Shown: one piece after another, positions 43,834 to 55,610 of the stretch
Layout: every line of letters starts with the position of its first letter
Position numbering within the stretch: the stretch's first letter is position 1
DNA from: Calonectria ilicicola
Lineage: Eukaryota > Ascomycota > Sordariomycetes > Hypocreales > Nectriaceae
Assembly: GCA_020809705.1 (NCBI GenBank)
Contig: CP085833.1
Span: forward strand, 372,001 to 436,000
DNA length: 64,000 nucleotides
Direction: 5' to 3'
Notes under the pieces: model-generated
The model's input: only the letters and a program-made list of their open reading frames with translations
What the model was told of the DNA's origin: nothing
Databases searched by the model: none
Program-made: the position numbers and the translations under genes

Positions 43834-45405
43834 TTAGACTTCCTTCTGGCTTGAATTCTTGACCGTCGCCATGTCTTCGTGCATGACCACAACGTCTACA
43901 TCTTTCTCAAGACCTACGCGAACCATTTCGTTGGCATTGTCGAAGTTCTCCCTTCCGTCAAAAATGACGGCGATTTCCTCCAGGGTCAGTCCACGAGTCT
44001 CAACATAAGTGAAATAGATGATGACAACGACCAAAGCATTGAAGACGCATTGAACAATATAATAGCGCCATTCAATATTCTCCAGCGCGACTGGGTTCAA
44101 GTAACTTGCGATGAATGACGAGGCGTTGATACAAAACATTGTCCAGGAGAAGAATATGCCCCTTTGCTTAGTTGTAACGACCTCGAGAGGGTATGTGATG
44201 ACAAGGGGGATCCAGCATGTAGCGTTGAAAAAGCTAAAAATAAAGATGACCACGATAGTTCCGATGCCATAGCCATCTCTTGGGTCCTTGAGGTATGTTG
44301 CAGTCAAAGCAGTCCAAACAATAAACGTAACAGTCATTCCAATGGTTGCAGTTAAGAAAATACTGCGTCGACCGACCCGGGGAATAACGAAGGCTGCGCC
44401 AACGGCACAAACCCATTGCCAAATATTGATGATACCGTTGATCATTGTCTTATCCTTAGAACTAGTCATGCCAATTTGATCGAGAATAAGGGGCAAGTAG
44501 GAGGAAACGAAGTTGCTTCCCAAGCACTGAGACCCGAGAGCAGTCCAGAATCCCAGCCACAAACGGTGTCGGTTGCCTTTGGACCCAAGGATGGTTTTAA
44601 TATCCTCCAAATTAAATTTCAAGCTTGTCTTGTCGGCTTCTAAGCCTGCGAGAATTTCTTGCAGCTCAGCCTTGACAACCTCGTCCTCGACGCCGTTTCC
44701 GTGATATTTGATAAGGATTTCTCTTGCCTCTTCGATCCGACCCTTGGAAACCAGCCAGCGGGGGCTTTCGGGACAAAGCCAGATGGTAAAAATCTGATAA
44801 CTTGGAAGAATAATCTGGAGGATGCATGGGAGCTTCCAAGCCCACTGCGACTCCATGCTGAAAGTAACAAAAGTAACCCAAGAGCCGATAATCAAACCGA
44901 TGAAGATGCAGGTGTTGTATATAGAGGTAAGGGCTTCGCGCTGTTTCGGATGGGACAGTTCGGTCACTAGAACCGGTGCTGCTAATTGCTGTAGGTTGCT
45001 TCCAAATCCAAGGAGCAGTTTGGCGCCGGAGAACATCTGAAACGAGGTCGCAAATGTTTCCATGATGATCATGCTCGCGACCAACACCGCACCAGCGAAG
45101 ACGAGTGCTCGTCGCCCGAATTTGTCGTTCAGAGGACCGCCAATAATGCAGGCAATGAGACCACCGACGGACATGGAGGCTCCGTAAAATCCGAGGGTTG
45201 AGCCACTGGGATTACCAAAGTTATCCATAAAGACAGAGACTGACTGCAATCCGTTGGTCATGCTCAAGTCGAAACCCCATGCTGCTGATGTGAGAAGGGG
45301 GGCGACTAGGAGGAGGTACAGTCGAATCAAACTAGGAGTCTGGTACCATGGTCGGGATCGTCGTATGACATCGTGGACCATGTCTTGGTCCAAGGCAGGC
45401 GACAT
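43834..45405 (-). CDS. MFS sugar transporter (lactose permease-like)
   Basis: Intronless 523-aa plasma-membrane sugar/H+ symporter of the fungal sugar porter family. Twelve hydrophobic segments are present. Diagnostic motifs: GGPLNDKFGRR (loop 2-3), the PESPRWL motif at the end of helix 6 (CPESPRWLVSKGRIEEA), GRRSIFLTA in the second half, and ETRGLTLEEIAVIFDG at the end. It is closest in feel to the lactose/cellobiose permease group that imports di- or oligosaccharides. It is divergent from the Fungal_trans regulator, and the region further on contains a cytosolic alpha-L-rhamnosidase, so import of a rhamnoside is a reasonable inference. The exact substrate needs assay. Confidence 0.93.
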   Translation of the reverse strand: MSPALDQDMVHDVIRRSRPWYQTPSLIRLYLLLVAPLLTSAAWGFDLSMTNGLQSVSVFMDNFGNPSGSTLGFYGASMSVGGLIACIIGGPLNDKFGRRALVFAGAVLVASMIIMETFATSFQMFSGAKLLLGFGSNLQQLAAPVLVTELSHPKQREALTSIYNTCIFIGLIIGSWVTFVTFSMESQWAWKLPCILQIILPSYQIFTIWLCPESPRWLVSKGRIEEAREILIKYHGNGVEDEVVKAELQEILAGLEADKTSLKFNLEDIKTILGSKGNRHRLWLGFWTALGSQCLGSNFVSSYLPLILDQIGMTSSKDKTMINGIINIWQWVCAVGAAFVIPRVGRRSIFLTATIGMTVTFIVWTALTATYLKDPRDGYGIGTIVVIFIFSFFNATCWIPLVITYPLEVVTTKQRGIFFSWTMFCINASSFIASYLNPVALENIEWRYYIVQCVFNALVVVIIYFTYVETRGLTLEEIAVIFDGRENFDNANEMVRVGLEKDVDVVVMHEDMATVKNSSQKEV

Positions 45406-46098
45406 TGTGGTCGATGGTAAGCTGTTGGTGTAAGACTGTGGCCACAGACAAAACGTTGATGGTCCTCTCTAAATAAAGAGCACCCAGACGGATCTTGAGT
45501 TTGCGGAGACAATTGACTTATTAATGGACAAAGGATGCTTCAATGCACAACATCATGTGAACCGTCGGTCTATTTGGCGCCGAAACTGAGTTAGATTCGG
45601 CTCAAATTATTGACATGATCAAAAGCTATGATACCGCCATTTGATGAGCGAGTCCTGAAGCAGGCTTTTCTCAAAACCAATGTTTTGGGGACATGGGGCT
45701 CCATGAGGCTCCACGCTCCTCTGCATTGACCTCCACACCATCGCCGCGTCGACCTGGGGTAACCAATTTGCGGGGTGGAGATGGCGTGGTCGTCGGCTCT
45801 CCCGAGACCCAGAAGGTACTAGGGTGAGGGGAACAAAAAGCGCGTCGGGGGAAGCCCCCGATGCCAACAGTGGAGCTCGGTTAGCTCAGTTCTAAGCCAA
45901 GCAACGGTAATTTATCCTTGGTTCAGGCCGAGCTGCTTGATACAATATTGAGGACGACCATCGCCAACTCTCGATTGACCCGCTAAAACATCAACATTGT
46001 CCATCTGATAGGCTCGCTCCGTCTCTCGCCCGTAGAGAGCACATCGTTGGATTGTGCATCTGCCCCTCAATATCCTAGCAGAGCTAAGAGTTCGCATT
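45406..46098. promoter_or_regulatory. Divergent promoter between sugar transporter and regulator
   Basis: A 693-bp region. Notable short motifs include CGGATCTTGAG near 45490 and ATTCGGCTCAAAT near 45594; Zn2Cys6 factors usually bind CGG triplets, but no inverted or spaced pair stands out. A pair of overlapping GGGGCTCCATGAGGCTCCA repeats lies at about 45694-45712. Confidence 0.45.
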
Positions 46099-48303
46099 AT
46101 GGCTGGGGCTGGGAGTCCAAACCAACTGTTTGGGTCTTCCGGAAGCCCGCAAATCCATTCCTCATCTTATCTAGGGTATGCATGGCCCTATCAGATCTCT
46201 CACATCTCCCCGGAGTCTTTCAATGACCGAGAACGTATGCTAATGTCACCATGCAGGGCCAGACATGGCATTGTATTAGACCCAGCAGAACCATCACCAT
46301 GCGCCTCTTCAGATGCTGCTCATGACCAAATTGGTTCGATTTTGATGAGACTATCTCATCTGGAACAGCATGTGGGTATCAGCCGCTCTACGCGTCGTGA
46401 CAGCCATGCCAGCGCAGACATTGCGGCTATGCGATCTCTCTTAGCACCCGCTATGCATGGCACCTGCAAGGTTCACAACCAGTCAAATGCCACTTCCCCA
46501 AACACAAGTACGCCCATATTCGGCGACCAGTATCAACAGACCCATGCAGATGTCATGGAGTCTCTGACATTGAGAAGAGACTTATCTCGTCCTGAAAACC
46601 CGCCCTTTGGTACATGGTGGACCTACACTGTTGAAGAAACTCTCCAGTGGCCAATACTGGATTATCGAGGCAGTCTCAACAGTGGTCTAGACGTGATTTT
46701 CGATGACTCTGACTCTGATTCCGATGATGAAGATTGCAACAGCCAAAACCATCAACACCCTCATTCCATCCCAAAAAAGCGAAGACTATATATCCCCGCA
46801 GGCACTCGTAATGGTCTAGACGACGGCACAATAGTCCCAGATCTCATTGAGAGCTTCCTGAGAAATGTGCATACTAAATTCCCAATATTAAAACCTAGTG
46901 AACTGCGGGCTCGCGCAGCCAATCTTCTAGAGAATGGGTTGGAGTGGGATGAAGATACCTGCCAAGTTGTGAGTCGCCTTTTGAGATGAGGTTGATCATA
47001 TTCTAACTACAAGAAATTATTAGTTGCTGGCATGTGCATTAGGTGCAATATCCTCACCTTGGAATATCTCCGACTTGGATAAGTATGAGCACCGTAAACC
47101 ATCCGCCGAAAGATATTCTATGGCGCGAGACTATTTTACCGCAGGCCAAAAACGTCTGGGCGCTTTATGCACGAGAACCACATTAACTGCGGCTCAGTGT
47201 ATATTTATGGCTGGGACATTCTTCATGTATAGACAGAAAACAGTCGCAGGATGGCGTTTGATGAATATCGCGTCTATCGCCTGTCGCGCCTACATTTCAA
47301 AACGAATCGCACGAGAGAGTAGAGGCAAACCTGTTCAACATTCTCATAGTGCGGAACAACGCCTCTTCTGGAGCTGCTTCAAAGCCGAGCGGTAATGACC
47401 ACCTATCTTGATTCATATTCACTAATTAGCTAATTAACCATCTGAAGCGAGGTAGCCTGTGAGTTTGGGATGGAGACTTCTGGGTTGAATCGCATCGCGT
47501 ACTCAACTTCCTTACCCACGCCACCAAACGGATATGCGTCTGATATAAATATGGCATCACCTACCGGAGGGTCTAGTGCCAGCCCTGGGAGCACCAGATC
47601 GCAGCCTGCTCCTCACGAAGCTTACGAAGATCAGTCATGGTACTTTTTCCTAACCGAAATAATGCTTCGGAAGCTCGAGATGCGCATCGACAATTACTTT
47701 CAGGATAAGAGAAGGGAAGCCTATCGCTCGGCTGGGGGCTCTCCGGAAACCTTCTTCCACGGCCTTGTCGACGCATTGAAGGAATTTAGATACCAGTCAT
47801 CATCCTACTACGAGTCATTGCCTCCCGTAATGAGCTTTCCTTTAGATGACCTCAGCCCCTGTGAAGACGAGCTTCGGCATCATCTTCGGTGGCGCTTCTA
47901 CAGCGTTAAGCATGATATATGTCTACCAGCCTTATACATCTTGATTCACAACGACATCTCGGGATGGTCTCGTGCATTAATTAACGACTTGGTCGCACTC
48001 ACTAACGAATGTTTACAGTTGGACGTCATCTTTTTGAACACCACCGTGACAACACATAGGCATCATAATACATGGCTAGGGCTCAGAAAGGCTGTGAGAA
48101 GTGCGCTGATTCTTATCGCGGCAAAAAGACTTCAATCCCTAAATCGTCCTGGCTTGGAGGGGTTGCGCGTTCCAGACGATGAGACGCGTCGAGATGGCGC
48201 GCGCGAGTTGATGAAAGGCCTGAAGTACTGGTCAGTTGAGTCAAAGGATTGTGCAACGAATTTAGAGATACTTTATAGTCTACAACCAGACTTTGGAACT
48301 TGA
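46099..48303 (+). CDS. Fungal_trans-domain regulator without visible zinc cluster
   Basis: Three exons; introns after CQV (GTGAGT donor) and in AER|REV (GTAATG donor) keep the frame. The Fungal_trans region spans IESFLRNVHTKFPILKPSEL through LLACALGAISSPW, FTAGQKRLGAL and WRLMNIASIACRAYI to AEQRLFWSCFKAEREVACEFGM. An acidic run (DDSDSDSDDED) and a PKKRR motif (possible nuclear signal) precede it. Unlike its convergent neighbour it has no CX2CX6C cluster, and none is seen upstream, so it may act as a cofactor, or an unseen first exon may exist. ATG 46099 is the first methionine in frame. It sits between the sugar transporter and the Zn2Cys6 gene, a likely local regulator. Confidence 0.82.
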
Positions 48304-48391
48304 AATGGGTATCAAGAAATTGTAAGCAGAAAAGATATAATTAATTGCATCAACATCTATTCCGCATTAATAAAATCTTGTCTCGTTTCTC

Positions 48392-50500
48392 TCATTTATT
48401 CATGCGCAGTTCATGCAGCAGATTTGCATATATTTCGCCTACTCCAACTGCACAATTCTGTCGCAGGAAACCCTCAACCGAATCCAGCACGGACACTGTA
48501 CTTCCATTCGATTCGTATGTACCTTCTATCATATCCCTCTCGATGCAAAATTCCACGCTGAGAAGCAATAGCGCCATTGTGAAGCAAGTTTGCATTTTAA
48601 CCCACGTTGCATCTGTCGAAGGCTGTTCGTAATGAGGACTCAGATGATAGCTTAATTGATGGAGTACCAAATCACGATGTTGTAAAAGTCGAGTCCTGAA
48701 TTCGCGAGCACAATATGCAGACAATGCATCTTGGACAGATCGCGGTTCATCCCCATTGGCCTGCTGCTGAAGACGTCGTACATGTAATAACAGGTACAAT
48801 GAGGGTCGACAGATCAGCTCCTTGACCTCAAAGAAGTGATACCGGAGCAGGTTTCGATAGTGAGTTGTGCATGCGGATTCACGGCCGGAATCTTCATTGG
48901 CTAAGAATTTCATATGCATCGGGAGTTCGATATACCAACTATCGAGCTTCTCTTGTAGTGCAAGTATCCTACCATGCAGGGCGCCAATATCATCTATGGA
49001 CATGCCTGCATGCAAAACTCTAAATTCAGCGATGGTGTTTTGACGAATCTGGAGTAGAGATCTCTCTACGCCATACCCCATACCTCTATCTGGTAGTTTA
49101 TAGGTCGAAGGGGCAATAGAAAACGTCTCTTCGTAGCGTAACCGACTGAGAAGAGTGGGTGCTATTAGTTTTGATGCACCAGTAGAAGCATGTCATAAGC
49201 TTAGAGTAAGTCTCACCATAACAAATCTATGCAAACCCAGCGAATATTCTCCTTCAATTCTTTATCATTTCCGTGCTCCGAGCCAGATTCATGTCGAGGG
49301 TTGACTGTGTCAACAGCTAATACCGAACCGTTGAGCATTTTCCAGGCGGCGAAGGGCTCCGAGGCATACAAATGCCAAATTCTGTGTTGGTTTGTTAGTG
49401 GTCCCTCAATCAGCGACTTTTAAAGATTCCTTTACTTGCCCTGCCAACAATTGACACTGCCCTGCCAGCAATCCTGAATCCTCCGAGGCCCAAGCCAGAC
49501 GCTTTTTGGCCATATTCCAGTACCTCCGCGCACCAGGTGTGATGCTAGGGGTGATTATGGTTCCGTTTCGAGGTGGCGGATACTCCAATTCTCCCATGTG
49601 GAACGAACGTTGATCAAGACGGTACATGCTTGCCAAAGCAGCTACCAATAGAACCAGGCAATACTCGGTACTCCATGGGTCCCCAAATTCATCGACATCG
49701 GTAATGTAACTGCGCACTTTGACCATGTCCATAATGGGGAGGGCAGGAAGGAGTTGCGATTGAAATATCATGGCCAAGAGACGCAATTCTGCCGCAGCAC
49801 AGCTGGCGCTCTCCTTCCCTGAACTTTTATACACATACGATTGCTTTGCATGTTCAGATAGTAACCGAGAAAAGTGTGCTGGAACGTCGCTGCTTGAAGA
49901 GAAAACATTCCACGCAAGAATAGACGGAACACTTGTAACAGAACTCGGCCCTTCTATCGGAATGTAGTTCGACCTCTCTTTCTCTAGGGGCCTCGATGTC
50001 TGATCGTGATTCTCACTGGATGCGAAATTGTTGGAGCCAAGACTATTCACGTTATCGTGAACTTGCACATCGAGTTGGTTCCCGAGAGAATTGATGGCGT
50101 TCAAGATTTTCTCACCCCATTCATCAAAAGATGGCGTCCTAAATGAAATATCACATTAGTATGTTCCATGTAAAATTTTTATTCGTCCTATAAATTATCT
50201 TTACGGAAACAACAGTGGATTGGTGACTGGAAAAGTGTTCAATAGAGCAGCAATGGTTTCCTCTCAGATATCGCGCACCATCAATCAACGCAACAAACGG
50301 AAACGCGAACATGCTTACACATTTGAGATAGGCTGAGTAACCAAATTTGGCGCGTATTCGCATCGCACATTGGCTTTGACACAATATGAACAAGCTGGTT
50401 GGTGTCCACTGCAGCGCGTCTTCCGCTCACGACAGGCTCGACACGCTATGGCCGTGCGTAACCCCTGTCCTTGTTGCCCAGACAAAGTAGCATTATCCAT
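48392..50500 (-). CDS. Zn2Cys6 transcription factor with Fungal_trans domain
   Basis: The first exon encodes the DNA-binding cluster C20, C23, C30, C37, C40 and C47 (CRACRERKTRCSGHQPACSY then C40VKANVRC47). After an intron of about 200 bp region (50105-50350) the linker and Fungal_trans domain follow: FSRLLSEHAKQSYVYKSSG, LPALPIMDMVKVRSYI, EYCLVLLVAALASMYRLD, RRYWNMAKKRLAWASED, then IWHLYASEPFAAWKMLNGS across a further intron, and a helical C-terminus ending YANLLHELRMNK. The layout is that of sugar-pathway regulators. It lies 720 bp from the divergent alpha-L-rhamnosidase start, so that gene is the most obvious target, with the sugar transporter second. Confidence 0.88.
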
Positions 50501-51220
50501 GGTGGGATTCTTTTTTTCAGCTGTAGCACACCGCCGAAGAGGTCAACAGTGATGTAGATAAAAATCTGGGAGTAGAATGATCGGGAGAGCCCCGAAGCCA
50601 AACTGGATCACAGACCTTCTGGACACGAGCGGAGTCAGCTGAGCGAATCAACAGTCTTGCTCGGCCCTCCCCCGCGATGGATCCCTTCATGGCCCCAAAT
50701 TTGTCGGCCCAGCCGGAGTCTGCTGGTGCGGGGCACATCCAATCGTTACGCGATCCTTCAATGAGCTAGTCCCAAAGCTAATGTCAATGTGGAGACCAAA
50801 ACACGCGAACCATGCCGTCCTGTCGAGGGTGGTTCTTCGTATCGAAGACTCCATGGTCGTCATCTGCTCATCAGAACGTACCAGATGAGTTCTTGAATGT
50901 AATCACCCTTGCCGGTTCTCCACTATGGCAATCTGGTGAGATATCTTAGGCATCTTCGGGGCATCTTCTTGCCGAGCATGGTGGTTGAATATTTCTAGGC
51001 TGTGTTAAGCATACTTGGCCAGCGACACTTCATGTTTTCGCATCAAACTCCAAAGTGCATTACTGTCATTTCCAATTGCCCAATTTACGACTATACCCCA
51101 AATACGTACGTTTTTACATACAATTCAATCGCAAACAGTTGTATTACTATCGCACCACTTCACCACATTCATTTCCCCCCTCACATCTACGCCATTGAAC
51201 GGGTTACCCTATACTAGAAA
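50501..51220. promoter_or_regulatory. Divergent promoter between Zn2Cys6 gene and rhamnosidase
   Basis: A 720-bp region. It contains several CGG/CCG triplets (for example CCGAAG near 50533, CGGAGT near 50630, CCGGAG near 50715) that Zn2Cys6 factors could use. A pyrimidine/CACCAC-rich tract precedes the rhamnosidase ATG. Confidence 0.5.
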
Positions 51221-53963
51221 ATGGCTCTCCACATCGACAGATTGCAATTTGAGCATCACCGGGAAGCACTGGGAATTGGTGAGGCCAGACCCCGAATATC
51301 CTGGAGATTCTCTAGCGATAATGTGAAAAACTGGGCGCAAGAATCCTATCAGATCGAGATCAATCGTGCAGGAGCCACAGCACCTGAAGTCTTTTCCATC
51401 AAATCCAGCCAATCTATACTCGTACCTTGGCCGGGCGAGCCACTGGAGTCTGGCTCATCCGCACTTATTCGTGTGCGAGTCTCCGGTTGCGCTCCCCACC
51501 ATAAATTTTCTCCGTGGTCAGATTCAGTCGCAGTCGAAGCAGGTCTATTGAATCGCAGTGACTGGACATGTTCTCTAATCACAAGTGCACAACCGGTCGA
51601 CATTTCACTTCCAAGACAGCCAGCACTATTTCGGAAGTCATTTTCCTTGAGCCAGAGTGTTCGCAAGGCCAGATTGTACATCACGGCCCATGGAGTATAT
51701 GAAGCCCACATAAACGGCTGTCGTATTGGAGACCACGTTTTAGCGCCTGGCTGGACTTCTTATAAGCACCGTCTTCCATATCAAACCTTTGATGTCACTC
51801 ATGCGTTGCAGAACGGCCAAAATGCCCTTACTGCCGAGGTTGGCGAGGGATGGTTTTGCGGTCGTCTGGGGTTCCTGGGTGGAGTAAGGAATGTCTGGGG
51901 AGACCAAATTGGTCTCATGGCGATGCTCATCATCGAATTGCTTGACGGCTCGAGAGTTGTGGTAAATTCAGACTCGGAATGGAAATGGAGCACTGGAAGC
52001 ATCGTCACCTCGGAAATCTACGACGGCGAGGTCTGCGATCTTTCGCTGGAGCCAAAAGGTTGGAAGGCTCCTGGGTTTGATGATGCTTTTTGGGCTAAAG
52101 TCAAGTCCGAAAGCCTGCCCAGTCACTCTTTGATCGCTCTCGATGGACCTCCAGTGCGAGTGATTGAAACATTGCCAGCGAAGTCGACTCTAACCACACC
52201 TAAAGGCAAGATTGTGGTTGACTTTGGACAGAATATTGTGGGATGGGTAAGAATCCATCTAAAGGGCCCCAAAGGTCGAGTCGTGAAGTTGCTGTTCACC
52301 GAGGAGCTTGAAAATGGAGAGGTAGCCACTCGTCCGCTACGTATCTGCAAGGCCACCGACACAATATTTCTCTCAGGGGAGGATCAGATTTGGGAGCCGA
52401 AATTCACGTTTCACGGCTTCCGATATGTGCAAATAGATGGATATGTTTCACAGGCGACTGACCTTGATCTTGCTTCGATCACAGCCGCTGTTGCTCACAC
52501 CGACATGGAGCAAACAGGCTGGTTCGAATGCTCCAATCCTTTACTCAATCAATTACACAGTATGACACTACCACCACAATCAAAATCATGATATCAAACC
52601 CTGGAAAACGTGCTAATATTCAACAGAAAATATCCGATGGGGGATGAGAGGAAACTTCCTCAGTATCCCCACAGATTGCCCTCAACGCGACGAGCGTCTT
52701 GGTTGGACAGGCGATATACATGTGTTCGGACCAACGGCAAACTATCTTTACGACACTTCTGGCATGCTTCAAGGATGGCTGAAAGACCTTGCCGCGGAAC
52801 AAATGATCGATCATGGCAGTGTGCCTCCCTTTTTCTGTCCCAACGTTTTTCTTGATGATACCAGGTATCCCACAGCGATCTGGGGCGATGTTTTAGTTGG
52901 ATTACCTTGGACTCTTTACAAATCCTACTCGGACAGTGGGATCCTACATGAGCAATTCGAGAGTATGCGAAAGTGGATGGACGAGGGTATCCCACGCGAC
53001 GAGTCTACGGGGCTCTGGCAAGAGGACTCGTATCAATTTGGAGACTGGCTCGACCCTCTGGCCCCGCCGGATGACCCTGGCAACTCTGTTACCGACCCTC
53101 AAATTGTGGCAAATGCATACTTGGTGCACGTTACTCAGCTTATGAGTGAGATATGCCAGGTGCTGGGGTTTGATGACCTGGCAAAGTCTTACGCTGCCTC
53201 GTTTTCCCGCGTCCGGGCTGCATTTCAACAACGGTATATTTCACCAGAAGGCCGTGTCATCGGCGACAGCCAAACCGCTCTGTCGTTAGCCATTCACTTC
53301 GAACTATTTGAAAAGGATAGTCAAGTCCAAACTGCTGCAGCACGGCTCAAACATCTCATTCTACGCAATTCGAGGTTCAAGATCGCGACTGGATTTGCCG
53401 GCACCCCTATTATCGGACATGCACTGTCCCGAGTTGGTGAAGCCCAACTCTTTTACCGAATGCTTTATCACCGTAAGCCACCCAGCTGGTTGTATCAGGT
53501 GTCTATGGGTGCGACAACCATGTGGGAGCGTTGGGATAGCAAGCTCCCAGACGGTAGTATAAACCCGGGAGAGATGACAAGTTTCAATCATTATGCACTT
53601 GGGGCTGTGGCGGACTGGATGCATCAAAACATTGCAGGTCTCGCACCACTCACCCCCGGATGGCGAAAGTTCCTTGTTGCTCCAGTTCCTGGGGGAGATT
53701 TGGTGCACGCGAGTGCTCAATTCTTAAGCCCTTATGGGTTAATCTCCGTGAAGTGGGCAATTGAACGCACGCGCCTTTCCTTAATTGTTCAGGTGCCACC
53801 AAATAGCGAAGCCGAAATTCGACTCCCTTCCAACAACCCTGGGAAAAAGGACATCATTCATGTTGGTTCAGGTTCTTACGAGTTTGAGAGTGAGTGGAAG
53901 TCGCCAGAGTGGCCACTACCTATATATCCACAGTATTATCCCCATGATGACGATTTGCCTTGA
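51221..53963 (+). CDS. Alpha-L-rhamnosidase, glycoside hydrolase family 78
   Basis: An 891-aa enzyme, exons 51221-52559 and 52627-53963, with a 67-bp intron (GTATGA to CAACAG). It hydrolyses terminal alpha-L-rhamnose from flavonoid or plant glycosides by an inverting mechanism. N-terminal beta domains come first (RPRISWRFSSDN; YITAHGVYEAHINGCRIGDH; VDFGQNIVGWVRIHLKGP), then the (alpha/alpha)6 catalytic domain with the signature RGNFLSIPTDCPQRDERLGW (residues 454-473, carrying the general acid region) and the conserved glutamate Glu747 in MGATTMWERWDS. There is no signal peptide, so it acts inside the cell, which implies import of the rhamnoside first. The sugar transporter and two regulators nearby support this. 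Length is normal for family. Confidence 0.95.
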
Positions 53964-54600
53964 ATTCAGGGTGGTTATTGTAATTCAGAGATTTAGATAC
54001 CAGGTATTTTCCAAACCAAATGTTGATTAGACTCAAATTTTGCTCTGATTGATGAAGCTGTTAAACAGTCTAATGTTGCTCGCACGGTCTCCATAATCTC
54101 ACGCCTGTAGCTCTGCTGATGGCCAATCTATTAGACAGACAATTTTGCCTTCTAGCTAGCGACAGCGAAGATATCAAGTGAACAAAGATCTCAAGAAGCT
54201 CCCGATGGAAAGGCGGATTGACTAGGAGAGAATGATGAAACTCATGATCCTGATTTAATTCCAATGCCAACTTCCAAACTGGGTCTGATTATATTCAATC
54301 CTGATAGTATAGAGACTAAAACGGAACCGCAAACCTGCATAGTGAATTTTAGTATTTCCGAATTGAACCGTAGAAGAAGTATAATCTCGATAGCATTGAC
54401 CGGATTCCATATGCGTTGGCTGTGGAATCAACTGTATCTGAGTGTACACTAACCTGAATAGGAAGTCGGTATTGTGACTGATCCCAAAACAAAAGTGCAT
54501 GGTGATGAATGAATCTTCATGTAGTCTAGTTTATTTATAAGGTTCGGAGAATTTTTTTCCATGGCGATAAACTTTAGTTTTGACCTTTCAACCTAAGCTC
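53964..54600. other. Intergenic region after the rhamnosidase
   Basis: No supported gene; only shadow frames. It leads into the repeat region that begins near 54600. Confidence 0.4.
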
Positions 54601-54611
54601 TTTTCTCCCTA

Positions 54612-55445
54612 GAGTATAGACCTCATGGTCTCGCTTATTTTATCTAGTGGAGACCCGTCGGTCTCGCATTACTCTCACTCGCAGGGACCTTTTACTCTTA
54701 TATTATCCTAACTAGTGGAGACCCATCGGTCTCGCATTATTCCAGCTAGCAGACATTTATTACTCTTGTTGTGAGGATCCATACTTCCTAATACGTCCGT
54801 TAGCCCATTGCGCTAAACATAAGTGAATAATCACAAGTAGTGCGATTACTGGTGGGATAATAGCTGCCAAGAAATGTCCCTGTAACATGCGGTGAATTAA
54901 GCTATAATACAATATCTCCTCTCTAATGGGCGTGATGCCAAGCTTTTACTGGAGCACTGATGAGTCGCCTATCTTATCCCGTGTTAGGTTTAGCTACGCT
55001 ATTTCGCCAAAGCGGCCATAGCTGTACTTGACCAATAGCGGAACATTGTGCCAACTAATATCAATGGTCCGAGCTACTTGACCTACTCTTCTAAGAGCGA
55101 GTTGAACTTTGGCTATTGAATGTGTAACCTACAGTATCCAATTATTGTGTAGAGATTCGTACTTCTCATTGCATACGTTATCCCTTTGGGCTAAAAGATA
55201 AGTTAATACTCACAATACTCATGATTATCAGTGCCGATAACTGTAGCGGCTGTGCTATGGACTGCTGCAGCAAGGAGCAAGAGATAGCTCAACAATCGCT
55301 ATTGCGGCAATTACCGTGGCACGTAGCAGCGCCAAGAGCTCTAGTACTAATGATTCGTTTAATACAGACATGGTCCGGTGGACTAAACAGTAACAATAAC
55401 AGCTACTAAGAGACATCCTTGCTAGTGGAGATCCGTCGGTCTCGC
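54612..55445. repeat. Cluster of hairpin repeats and a duplicated sequence (probable transposable-element relic)
   Basis: Four short palindromes share the form GAGACC-(about 4 nt)-GGTCTC: 54618-54631 (shorter arms), 54650-54665, 54718-54733 and 55428-55443 (one mismatch). The last three are embedded in the same 27-bp context (CTAGTG before, GCATT after). Between them are two diverged copies of a sequence of about 100 bp (see next entry). No coding sequence is present. This looks like the remains of a non-autonomous element or nested repeats, now decayed. No target-site duplication could be defined. Confidence 0.65.
54771..55250 (-). repeat. Diverged duplicate with tRNA-like A-box and B-box on minus strand
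   Basis: Copies at about 54771-54880 and 55147-55250 align at roughly two thirds identity. On the minus strand each has an A-box-like TAGCGCAATGG (54804-54814 region) or TAGCCCAAAGG, flanked in copy 1 by a TTAGC/GCTAA stem, and about 20 bases later a B-box-like GTATGGATCCT or GTACGAATCTC. The A-to-B distance is shorter than in a normal tRNA and no anticodon stem forms, so this is not a functional tRNA. A tRNA-derived SINE-like relic is the best guess. Confidence 0.35.
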
Positions 55446-55610
55446 ATTGTTGATAATTCAGGCTTAATGATTAAACAAATTCTTTGTATAAATAGTTTAG
55501 AATCTTCCCTTCTATCTCAAGCTTGGACACAGTTCTAACCAATTCTCATCAGAAGAGGAACATCTTTCAACACCTACACAAGTGATTATCTGACATTCTC
55601 AAGTTTCAAA

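Noticed and set aside
54801..54880. Functional tRNA gene on the minus strand
   Set aside because: A-box and D-arm resemble a tRNA, but the A-to-B distance is too short and no anticodon stem or acceptor pairing forms.
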